DNA of 64,000 bases from Oegoconia quadripuncta (lineage: Eukaryota > Arthropoda > Insecta > Lepidoptera > Autostichidae). A program made the translations under genes and the position numbers. The notes under the pieces were generated by a model. That model made no database searches, was not told the DNA's origin, and saw nothing but the letters and a program-made list of their open reading frames with translations. Positions 21,371-30,631 of the stretch are shown piece by piece. The stretch is taken from positions 15,063,771-15,127,770 of the forward strand of contig OX438743.1 of assembly GCA_949316235.1 (NCBI GenBank). The letters run 5' to 3'. The stretch's first letter is position 1; the number at the start of each line of letters is the position of its first letter.

Positions 21371-21794
21371 GATTAAAATATCAACCAGCGTTGGTCAATG
21401 GCTCCTCTCCGCTGCTCCTGCACGACAACGCGCGGCCTCATACTGCACAGCAGACGGTCTCCAAGTTGCAAGAACTGGGGTTGGAAGCTCTCCGTCATCC
21501 GCCCTACTCACCAGACCTTGCGCCTACAGACTACTACTTTTTCCAGAATTTGGATAACTTCTTGGCAGGAAAAAAATTCAATACCCGAGAGGCAGTACAA
21601 CATGCCTTTGAAGAATTTGTTGCCTCCCGTCCAGCTGATTTCTTTAAGAAGGGCATCAATAAACTGCCACTGCGTTGGCAAAGATGCATTGATTGCATGG
21701 GTGATTACTTCGATTAATACAAATAAAAAATACATGAAAAAAATTCGTTGAAATTTTTTCATACAAAACGGCAATTTCATAGGTAAAGACCTAT
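21371..21794 (+). pseudogene. 5'-truncated mariner (irritans-like), C-terminal transposase plus right TIR
   Basis: The frame up to TAA at 21715-21717 encodes the C-terminal third of a mariner transposase: LLHDNARPHTAQQ then HPPYSPDLAPTDYYFFQNL, with 34 residues between the two Asp (DD34D). The first Asp and the DNA-binding half are missing, so it cannot be active. The wording NARPHTA and DLAPTDYY suggests the irritans group (inference). About 40 bp after the stop, the right terminus reads TTCATACAAAACGGCAATTT then CATAGGTAAAGACCTA. This terminal sequence is also at the ends of the MITEs at 17093 and 36201. Confidence 0.85.
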
Positions 21795-22196
21795 TATTTT
21801 ATTATTTTGAAATGTCTGACCAGACACTAAAAAGAATTAAATAAAAAAGATTTAAAAAAAAACGACTTCAAAAAACCCGGAAAAAATAATTTAATTAAAC
21901 TACTGCAATAATAATAAGAATAACTGAAAAGTATAAAATAATAAACCAGAGCAGAATGTTCTTTATAGATAGATATACACTATTATATATAACTAGCAGC
22001 TGCCCGCGACTTCGTCCGCGTAGACTACATGAATCAACACTTTATTACTTTCCCACGGGAATACATTCAGCAGAAAAATTACCATGTAGAGTTTATCTCA
22101 AACAGGAGTTTGTGTTGGTGTTTTGCCAGGAAAATGAATTAAGACAGGGATCCATTAAAAATTTTGACCTTTCTGAAAAATTCTGGTTTATATTTA

Positions 22197-22622
22197 TTAA
22201 AGTACTTCCTTATAAACAACATTCTTTGTCATGTTATAAGGTGGTAGCAATAGAACCAAACTTTGAGGTGAACTTACACAGGAGCATGCCACATAGAACT
22301 GACCGTGAGAGAAACAGTCCTGTCGTAGGTCTACTCCGGCGAATTTGAGAGTTTGCCCCTGCGACTTATTTATTGTCATAGCAAAACAGACCTTTAGTGG
22401 AAACTGAAGCCTTTTGAATTCAAAGCAAAGATCATTTGGTATTAATGGAATACGCGGTACAAACACTGGTTCTCCCTGAGCAGGTCCTGTTAAAATAGTG
22501 GCCTCTACTACGTTCCGGTGCAAAGCCTTGACTTGCAACCTAGTACCGTTACAAAGTTTTCGACATTGACTCTTCGACTTTGACTCTTCGACTTCGACAC
22601 CAATTTGAATTTGTGATTTCAA
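22197..22622 (-). pseudogene. Pif1-like helicase C-terminal fragment of Helitron A, fused to minisatellite-derived codons
   Basis: The 141-codon frame begins with about 22 codons read from the 14-bp minisatellite (VEESKSKSQC). It then enters the C-terminal helicase domain: LCNGTRLQVKAL, PRIPLIPNDL, and the motif MTINKSQGQTL (a conserved helicase motif of the Pif1/RecD superfamily in Helitron proteins), ending GQFYVACS-V..PQSL. Upstream helicase motifs and the Rep nuclease are gone, so this is a relic of an autonomous Helitron after internal deletion. The same fragment is at 29649-30104. One difference is a Cys in place of the Arg in the ACSR motif, an additional lesion. Confidence 0.85.
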
Positions 22623-22639
22623 CCCCTACCACTATCGCA

Positions 22640-23480
22640 AGGGGTTAGCTTCAAAATAAATGTCATTTTCGCACTCAACGTCCCAAAAAACCTAAATAAC
22701 GACACCAATATAGACTTTTTTGGTATCATCCCCCACCCCTATCTCACCCCTAGAGGGTTAACTTAAAATAAATGTCATATTCATAATCAACATCCCATAA
22801 AATCTAAATAACGACACCATTATCGATTATATGGTTTTAACCCCCATTTCACACCCCAGGGGGTTGTCCAATATAGACTTTTTTGGTAGCAACCCCCACC
22901 CCTATCTCAACCCTAGAGGGTTAACTTAAAATAAATGTCATTTTCATAATCAACATCCCAAAAAACCTAAATAACGACACCAATATCGATTTTATGGTTT
23001 CAGCCCCCATTTCACACCCCAGGAGGCTGTTTTTCGAAAAATCTCAACTCACCCTTATCTCATTCTCTAACCCCAAGGGGTTAGCTTCAAAACAAATGGC
23101 ATTTTCGTAATCAACGTCCCAAAAAACCTAAATAATGACACCAATATTGACTTTTTTGGTATCAACCCCCACCCCTATCTCAACCCTAGAGGGTTAACTT
23201 AAAATAAATGTCATATTCATAATCAACATCCCATAAAATCTAAATAACGACACCATTATCGATTATATGGTTTTAACCCCCATTTCACACCCCAGAGGGT
23301 TGTCCAATATAGACTTTTTTGGTAGCAACCCCCACCCCTATCTCAACCCTAGAGGGTTAACTTAAAATAAATGTCATTTTCATAATCAACATCCCATAAA
23401 ACCTAAATAACGACACCAATATCGATTTTATGGTTTTAACCCCCATTTCACAACCCAGGGGGTTGTTTTTCGAAAAATCT
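22640..23480 (-). repeat. Tandem repeat inside Helitron A, about 163-bp period
   Basis: GACTTTTTTGGTA(T/G)CA..CCCCCACCCCTATCTCA recurs at 22712, 22877, 23149 and 23312 (spacing 165, 272, 163). Between these lie GGGTTAACTTAAAATAAATG and ATCGATTATATGGTTTTAAC segments. The same modules form the 5' region of Helitrons B, C and D. Confidence 0.75.
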
Positions 23481-24481
23481 CAAAACACGTATTAGCTTAT
23501 TTGTTCCTAGGAGTACTCTTGCGAAATTTCGAGTCGAAAATAGTCGAAATGTCCAAGTTATACTGTTTCTTCATACAAACTTCCCACCCCTGTTTCACCC
23601 CCTTAAAGGGTGAATTTTGAAAAATCCTTTCTTAGTGCTCCCCTAGACCTCGTAAGGAACCTACGTGCCAAATTTGGAAACTCTAGACCCAGCGGTTTGG
23701 CCTGTGCGTTGATATGTCAGTCAGTCAGTCAGTCAGTGAGTCAGTTTCTTCCTTTATATATTTAGATGAGAATACAATACAATTTATATGCTATACAATA
23801 ATAGTTAGGTATAATAATGAAATTAAAAATATATACAATAGGTACTTTTTGAAGTCGGTGCCTGCGTAGCCTATAAAATACACAATCTATTTTTTCTTGT
23901 GTGCAATCTATCTATCTAAATATATAAAGGAAGAAACTGAATGACTGACTGACTGACTGACTGACTGACATATCAACGCACAGGCCAAACCGCTGGGTCT
24001 AGAGTTTCCAAATTTGGCACGTAGGTTCCTTACGAGGTCTAGGGGAGCGCTAAGAAAGGATTTTTCAAAATTCACCCTTTAAGGGGGTGAAACAGGGGTG
24101 GGAAGTTTGTATGAAGAAACAGTATAACTTGGGCATTTCGACTATTTTCGACTCGAAACTTCGCAAGAGTACTCCTAGGAACAAATAAGCTAATACGTGT
24201 TTTGAGATTTTTCGAAAAACAACCCCCTGGGTTGTGAAATGGAGGTTAAAACCATAAAATCGATATTGGTGTCGTTATTTAGGATTTATGGGATGTTGAT
24301 TATGAAAATGACATTTATTTTAAGCCAACCCTCTAGGGGTGAGATAGGGGTGGGGGATGATACCAAAAACGTCTATATTGGTGTCGTTATTTAGGTTTTT
24401 TGGGACGTTGATTGCGAAAATGACATTTATTTTGAAGCCAACCCCTTACGGGTTGCGATAGTGGTAGGGGTTGAAATCACA

Positions 24482-24788
24482 AATTCAAATTGGTGTCGAA
24501 ATCGAAGAGTCAATGTCGAAGATTCAAATTCGAAAATCAAAGTCGAAGGCTCAAATTCGAAGGCTCAAAGACGAAGGCTCAAATTCGAAGGCTGAAAGTC
24601 GAAGGCTCAAAGTCGAAGGCTAAAAGTCGAAGACTCAAAGTCGAAGGCTAAAAGTCGAAGACTCAAAGTCGAAAGCTCAAAGTCGAAGGCTCAAAGTCGA
24701 AGGCTCAAAATCGAAGGCTCAAAGACGAAGGCTCAAAGTCGAAGGCTCAAAGTCGAAGACTCAAAGTCGAAGACTCAAAGTCGAAAAG
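24482..24788 (+). repeat. Minisatellite, 14-bp unit TCAAAGTCGAAGGC
   Basis: About 22 units with frequent variants (CTCAAATTC, GACTCAAAG, GACGAAGG). The period of 3 units is 42 bp, so all frames stay open over long runs; the resulting open frames are not genes. Confidence 0.9.
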
Positions 24789-25312
24789 TAAAATTCATAG
24801 TCAAAGTCATAGTCAAAGTCATAGTCAAAGTCATAGTCAAAGTCATAGTCAAAGTCATAGTCAAAGTCATAGTCAAAGTCATAGTCAAAGTCATAGTCAA
24901 AGTCATAGTCAAAGTCATAGTCAAAGTCATAGTCAAAGTCATAGTCATAGTCAAAGTCATAGTCAAAGTCATAGTCAAAGTCATAGTCAAAGTCATAGTC
25001 AAAGTCATAGTCAAAGTCATAGTCAAAGTCATAGTCAAAGTCATAGTCAAAGTCATAGTCAAAGTCATAGTCAAAGTCATAGTCAAAGTCATAGTCAAAG
25101 TCATAGTCAAAGTCATAGTCAAAGTCATAGTCATAGGCAAAGTCATAGTCAAAGTCATAGTCGAAGTCATAGTCAAAGTCATAGTCAATGTCAAAGTCAT
25201 AGTCAAAGTCATAGTCAAAGTCAAAGTCGTAGTCAATGTCATAGTCGAAGTCATAGTCAAAGTCATAGTCAAAGTTTTAGTCAAAGTCGTAGTCATAGTC
25301 AAACGGGTGAAT
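24789..25312 (+). repeat. Minisatellite, 12-bp unit TCAAAGTCATAG
   Basis: About 43 units, far more uniform than the adjoining 14-bp array. The two units share TCAAAGTC. The minus strand reads as a Met-Thr-Leu-Thr repeat, a by-product of the period. Confidence 0.92.
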
Positions 25313-25974
25313 AGAGTTTCCAAATTTGGCACGTAGGTTCCTTACGAGGTCTAGGGGAGCGCTAAGAAAGGATTTTTCAAAATTCACCCTTTAAGGGGGT
25401 GAAACAGGGGTGGGAAGTTTGTGTGAAGAAACAGTATAACTTAGACATTTCGACTATTTTCGACTCGAAACTTCGCAAGAGTACTCCTAGGAACAAATAA
25501 GCTAATAGGTACGTGTTTTGAGATTTTTCGAAAAACAACCCCCTGGGTTGTGAAATGGGGGTTAAAACCATAAAATCGATATCGGTGTCGTTATTTAGGA
25601 TTTATGGGATGTTTATTATGAAAAGACATTTATTTTAATTTAACCCTTTAGGGTTGAGATAGGGGTGGGGGTTGCTACCAAAAAAGTCTATATTGGACAA
25701 CCTCCTGGGGTGTGAAATGGGGGCTAAAACCATATAATCGATAATGGTGTCGTTAATTAGATTTTATGGGATGTTGATTATGAATATGACATTTATTTTA
25801 AGCCAACCCTCTAGGGGTGTGATAGGGGTGGGGGATGACACCAAAAAAGTCTATATTGGTGTCGTTATTTAGGTTTTTTGGGACGTTGATTGCGAAAATG
25901 ACATTTATTTTGAAGCTAACCCCTTACGGGTTGCGATAGTGGTAGGGGTTGAAATCACAAATTCAAATTGGTGT

Positions 25975-26290
25975 CGAAGTCGAAGAGTCAGAGTCGAAGA
26001 GTCAATGTCGAAGATTCAAATTCGAAATTCAAAGTCTAAGGCTCAAAGTCGAAGGCACAAATTCGAAGGCTCAAAGTCGAAGGCTCAAAGTCGAAGGCTC
26101 AAAGTCGAAGGCTCAAAGTCGAAGACTCAAAGTCGAAGGCTCAAAGTCAAAGGCTCAAAGATGAAGGCTGAAAGTCGAAGGCTCAAAGTCGAAGGCTAAA
26201 AGTCGAAGGCTCAAAGTCGAAGGCTCAAAATCATAGTCAAAGTCATAGTCAAAGTTTTAGTCAAAGTCATAGTCATAGTCAAAGGGGTGA
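25975..26290 (+). repeat. Second, shorter pair of 14-bp and 12-bp minisatellites in Helitron B
   Basis: About 18 units of the 14-bp type (25975-26228) followed by only four or five of the 12-bp type (26229-26285), in the same order as in the long array. Confidence 0.85.
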
Positions 26291-26654
26291 ATAGAGTTTC
26301 CAAATTTGGCACGTAGGTTCCTTACGAAGTCTAGGGGAGCACTAAGAAAGGATTTTTCAAAATTCACCCTTTAAGGGGGTGAAACAGGGGTGGGGAAGTT
26401 TGTATGAAGAAACAGTATAACTTGGACATTTCGACTATTTTCGACTAAGAGTACTCCTAGGAACAAATAAGCTAATACGTGTTTTGAGATTTTTCGAAAA
26501 ACAACCCCCTGGGTTGTGAAATGGGGGTTAAAACCATAAAATCGATATCGATAAACTCTACATGGTAATTTTTCTGCTGAATGTATTCCCGTGGGAAAGT
26601 AATAAAGTGTTGATTCATGTAGTCTACGCGGACGAAGTCGCGGGCAGCTGCTAG

Positions 26655-27030
26655 TTAAATATATAAAGGAAGAAACTGACTGACTGACTGACTGACTGAC
26701 TGACATATCAACGCACAGGCCAAACCGCTGGGTCTAGAGTTTCCAAATTTGGCACGTAGGTTCCTTACGAGGTCTAGAGGAGCACTAAGAAAGGATTTTT
26801 CAAAATTCACCCTTTAAGGGGGTGAAACAGGGGTGGGAAGTTTGTATGAAGAAACAGCATAACTTGGACATTTCGACTATTTTCGACTCGAAACTTCGCA
26901 AGAGTACTCCTAGGAACAAATAAGCTAATACGTGTTTTGAGATTTTTCGAAAAACAACCCCCTGGGTTGTGAAATGGGGGTTAAAACCGTAAAATCGATA
27001 TTGGTGTCGTTATTTAGGTTTTATGGGATG
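26655..27030 (+). mobile_element. Helitron C, 5' part only, abutting the end of Helitron B
   Basis: TTAAATATATAAAGGAAGAAACTGACTGAC begins directly after the CTAG of Helitron B. About 375 bp of the common 5' module follow (GGTCTAGAGTTTCC, AATTTGGCACGTAGG, AACAACCCCCTGGGTTG). At about 27030 it switches abruptly to the reverse-complement module that starts the duplicated block. Confidence 0.75.
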
Positions 27031-28322
27031 TTAACTTAAAATAAATGTCATATTCATAATCAACATCCCATAAAATCTAAATAACGACACCATTATCGAT
27101 TATATGGTTTTAACCCCCATTTCACACCCCAGAGGGTTGTCCAATATAGACTTTTTTGGTAGCAACCCCCACCCCTATCTCAACCCTAGAGGGTTAACTT
27201 AAAATAAATGTCATTTTCATAATCAACATCCCATAAAACCTAAATAACGACACCAATATCGATTTTATGGTTTTAACCCCCATTTCACAACCCAGGGGGT
27301 TGTTTTTCGAAAAATCTCAAAACACGTATTAGCTTATTTGTTCCTAGGAGTACTCTTGCGAAATTTCGAGTCGAAAATAGTCGAAATGTCCAAGTTATAC
27401 TGTTTCTTCATACAAACTTCCCACCCCTGTTTCACCCCCTTAAAGGGTGAATTTTGAAAAATCCTTTCTTAGTGCTCCCCTAGACCTCGTAAGGAACCTA
27501 CGTGCCAAATTTGGAAACTCTAGACCCAGCGGTTTGGCCTGTGCGTTGATATGTCAGTCAGTCAGTCAGTCAGTGAGTCAGTTTCTTCCTTTATATATTT
27601 AGATGAGAATACAATACAATTTATATGCTATACAATAATAGTTAGGTATAATAATGAAATTAAAAATATATACAATAGGTACTTTTTGAAGTCGGTGCCT
27701 GCGTAGCCTATAAAATACACAATCTATTTTTTCTTGTGTGCAATCTATCTATCTAAATATATAAAGGAAGAAACTGAATGACTGACTGACTGACTGACTG
27801 ACATATCAACGCACAGGCCAAACCGCTGGGTCTAGAGTTTCCAAATTTGGCACGTAGGTTCCTTACGAGGTCTAGGGGAGCGCTAAGAAAGGATTTTTCA
27901 AAATTCACCCTTTAAGGGGGTGAAACAGGGGTGGGAAGTTTGTATGAAGAAACAGTATAACTTGGACATTTCGACTATTTTCGACTCGAAACTTCGCAAG
28001 AGTACTCCTAGGAACAAATAAGCTAATACGTGTTTTGAGATTTTTCGAAAAACAACCCCCTGGGTTGTGAAATGGGGGTTAAAACCGTAAAATCGATATT
28101 GGTGTCGTTATTTAGGTTTTATGGGATGTTGATTATGAAAATGACATTTATTTTAAGCCAACCCTCTAGGGGTGAGATAGAGGTGGGGGATGATACCAAA
28201 AAAGTCTATATTGGTGTCGTTATTTAGGTTTTTTGGGACGTTGATTGCGAAAATGACATTTATTTTGAAGCTAACCCCTTACGGGTTGCGATAGTTGTAG
28301 GGGTTAAAATCACAAATTCAAA

Positions 28323-28628
28323 TTGGTGTCGAAGTCGAAGAGTCAAAGTCGAAGGCTCAAAGTCGAAGACTCAAAGTCGAAGGCTCAAAGTCAAAGGCTC
28401 AAAGACGAAGGCTCAAATTCGAAGGCTCAAAGTCGAAGGCTGAAAGTCGAAGGCTCAAAGTCGAAGGCTAAAAGTCGAAGACTCAAAGTCGAAAGCTCAA
28501 AGTCGAAGGCTCAAAGTCGAAGGCTTAAAATCGAAGGCTCAAAGACGAAGGCTCAAAGTCGAAGGCTCAAAGTCGAAGACTCAAAGTCGAAGACTCAAAG
28601 TCGAAGACTCAAAGTCGAAAAGTAAAAT
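28323..28628 (+). repeat. 14-bp minisatellite of Helitron D
   Basis: About 21 units of the TCAAAGTCGAAGGC type, corresponding to 24482-24788 but with a different unit order. Confidence 0.9.
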
Positions 28629-29165
28629 TCATAGTCAAAGTCATGTCAAAGTCATAGTCAAAATCATAGTCAAAGTCATAGTCATAGGCAAAGTCATAGT
28701 CAAAGTCATAGTCAAAGTCATAGTCAAAGTCATAGTCAAAGTCATAGTCAAAGTCATAGTCAAAGTCATAGTCAAAGTCATAGTCAAAGTCATAGTCAAA
28801 GTCATAGTCAAAGTCATAGTCAAAGTCATAGTCAAAGTCATAGTCAAAGTCATAGTCAAAGTCATAGTCAAAGTCATAGTCAAAGTCATAGTCAAAGTCA
28901 TAGTCAAAGTCATAGTCAAAGTCATAGTCAAAGTCATAGTCAAAGTCATAGTCAAAGTCATAGTCAAAGTCATAGTCAAAGTCATAGTCAAAGTCATAGT
29001 CAAAGTCATAGTCAAAGTCATAGTCAAAGTCATAGTCAAAGCCATAGTCAATGTCAAAGTCATAGTCAAAGTCATAGTCAAAGTCAAAGTCGTAGTCAAT
29101 GTCATAGTCGAAGTCATAGTCAAAGTCATAGTTAAAGTTTTAGTCAAAGTCATAGTCATAGTCAA
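28629..29165 (+). repeat. 12-bp minisatellite of Helitron D
   Basis: About 44 units of TCAAAGTCATAG, very uniform. The proximal end differs from 24789-25312, while the distal degenerate units (AGTCAATGTC, GTCGTAGTC, AAGTTTTAG) are the same in both. Confidence 0.92.
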
Positions 29166-29648
29166 AGGGGTGAATAGAACTTCCAAATTTGGCACGTAGG
29201 TTCCTTACGAGGTCTAGGGGAGCATTAAGAAAGGATTTTTCAAAATTCACCCTTTAAGGGGGTGAAACAGGAGTGGGAAGTTTGTATGAAGAAACAGTAT
29301 AACTTGGACATTTCGACTATTTTCGAATCGAAACTTCGCAAGAGTACTCCTAGGAACAAATAAGCTAATACGTGTTTTGAGATTTTTCGAATTCAACCCC
29401 CTGGGTTGTGAAATGGGGGTTAAAACCATAAAATCGATATTGGTGTCGTTATTTAGGTTTTATGGGATGTTGATTATGAAAATGACATTTATTTTAAGTT
29501 AACCCTCTAGGGTTGAGATAGGGGTGGGGGTTGATACCAAAAAAGTCAATATTGGTGTCATTATTTAGGTTTTTTGGGACGTTGATTACGAAAATGCCAT
29601 TTGTTTTGAAGCTAACCCCTTGGGGTTAGAGAATGAGATAAGGGTGAG

Positions 29649-30104
29649 TTGAACACTTTGAACCCACCGGGTATGCCATATCACAGACTTTTACTACGTG
29701 TGGGTGCACCTGTTATGTTATTGAGAAATTTAAAGCCACCCAAACTTTGTAACGGTACTAGGTTGCAAGTCAAGGCTTTGCACCGGAACGTAGTAGAGGC
29801 CACTATTTTAACAGGACCTGCTCAGGGAGAAACAGTGTTGGTACCGCGTATTCCATTAATACCAAATGATCTTCCCTTTGAATTCAAAAGGCTTCAGTTT
29901 CCACTAAAGGTCTGTTTTGTCATGACAATAAATAAGTCGCAGGGGCAAACTCTCAAATTCGCCGGAGTAGACCTACGACAGGACTGTTTCTCTCACGGTC
30001 AGTTCTATGTGGCATGCTCCCGTGTAAGTTCACCTCAAAGTTTGGTTCTATTGCTACCACCTTCAAACATGGCAAAAAATGTTGTTTATAAGGAAGTACT
30101 TTAA
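29649..30104 (+). pseudogene. Pif1-like helicase C-terminal fragment of Helitron D
   Basis: 151 codons to TAA. It starts before the part kept in Helitron A, with GMPYHRLLLRVGAPVMLLRNL, the upstream block typical of Helitron helicases (L.LKVGAPVMLLRN), then LCNGTRL, IPLIPNDL, MTINKSQGQTL and GQFYVACSRV. Motifs I-III and the Rep domain are missing. The frame reads like the helicase from about codon 7, where Helitron module DNA is joined to it. Codons inside the domain look undamaged, so loss of the N-terminal part was recent or happened in a still-active parent. Confidence 0.88.
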
Positions 30105-30631
30105 TAAATATAAACTACTTACTTTAATAAATATAAAGTACTTTAATAAATAGAAAGGTCTTTTAATGGATCCATGTCTTAATTCATTTACCTGGCAAAA
30201 CATCAACATGGTTCCACATACCTGTTATCTGCCCAGGGTCTTTTCCTGTTTGAGATAAACTCTACATGGTAATTTTTCTGCTGAATGTATTCCCGTGGGA
30301 AAGTAATAAAGTGTTGATTCATGTAGTCTACGCGGACGAAGTCGCGGGCAGCTGCTAGTAAATAAATAAATATATAAATCTAATGAAAGTAAACAGTAAT
30401 AACTTAATTAATTGAATATTTAAATTGTATGAAAATACCTTTGTTAACCGACTTCAAAAAAGGAGGAGGTTCTTTATTCGGGGCGTATTTTTACTGTTTT
30501 GTTGATTGTGTATTTTATAGGCTAGGCAGGCACCGACTTCAAAAAGTACCTATTGTATATATTTTTAATTTCATTATTATACCTAACTATTATTGTATAG
30601 CATATAAATTGTATTGTATTCTCATTATATA

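Larger units (their letters stand above)
21993..23766 (-). mobile_element. Helitron A (non-autonomous, helicase remnant)
   Basis: On the minus strand it begins TCTAAATATATAAAGGAAGA (TC at 23766-23765, preceded by A) with a short GACT microsatellite, and ends GCGGGCAGCTGCTAG (CTAG at 21996-21993, followed by T). About 11 bp before the end, CGCG(g)AC / GTCGCG can form the hairpin typical of Helitrons. Inside, in minus-strand order, are a GC-box-rich tandem region (22640-23480), a collapsed copy of the 14-bp minisatellite, then a helicase C-terminus. An uninterrupted paralogous site at 30616-30631 and 32301-32312 supports insertion between A and T. Confidence 0.85.
21835..23914 (-). repeat. Host repeat H, minus-strand copy, split by Helitron A
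   Basis: Left part 21835-21992 and right part 23767-23914 match, in reverse orientation, 32302-32450 and about 30500-30630. Shared segments include GACTTCAAAAAACCCGGAAA, CAGAGCAGAATGTTCTTTAT and CAATACAATTTATATGC. The element is non-coding and bordered by GACTTC-containing ends. Its continuity is broken by Helitron A between A and T of TCA|TTATATA. Confidence 0.8.
23915..26654 (+). mobile_element. Helitron B (non-autonomous, no helicase)
   Basis: Starts A|TCTAAATATATAAAGGAAGA at 23915 and ends GCAGCTGCTAG at 26654 with the same hairpin as Helitron A. It has no coding domain. It contains the 14-bp array (24482-24788), the 12-bp array (24789-25312), a second copy of the 5' module (from 25313), short second 14-bp and 12-bp arrays (25975-26290), a third partial module, and finally the common 3' end joined directly at about 26554. 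Confidence 0.8.
27031..29555. repeat. Direct duplication of 23194 to about 25690
   Basis: Offset 3837 bp at the left (23194 pairs with 27031; the Helitron 5' end 23766 pairs with 27603), changing to about 3833 after a 4-bp difference in the ACTG microsatellite. It includes the 5' half of Helitron A, the flanking host repeat, and the 5' end and both minisatellites of the next Helitron. Confidence 0.85.
27752..30358 (+). mobile_element. Helitron D (non-autonomous, helicase remnant)
   Basis: Starts A|TCTAAATATATAAAGG at 27752 and ends GCAGCTGCTAG at 30358, followed by T. It contains 14-bp (28323-28628) and 12-bp (28629-29165) arrays, another copy of the 5' module, and the helicase C-terminus at 29649-30104. 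Between helicase and 3' end is about 250 bp shared with Helitron A. Confidence 0.85.

Noticed and set aside
24775..25332. Long open frame encoding a Met-Thr-Leu-Thr repeat (minus), and its counterpart at 28641-29195
   Set aside because: It is only the 12-bp minisatellite read in frame; a period divisible by three keeps frames open.
28323..28625. Open frames encoding KSKAQSRRLKVEGS-type repeats (also at 25939-26199)
   Set aside because: Product of the 14-bp minisatellite (three units make 42 bp); no sign of a gene.
24482..29165. CRISPR-like array
   Set aside because: Units are directly tandem with no unique spacers, and the context is an animal mobile element.
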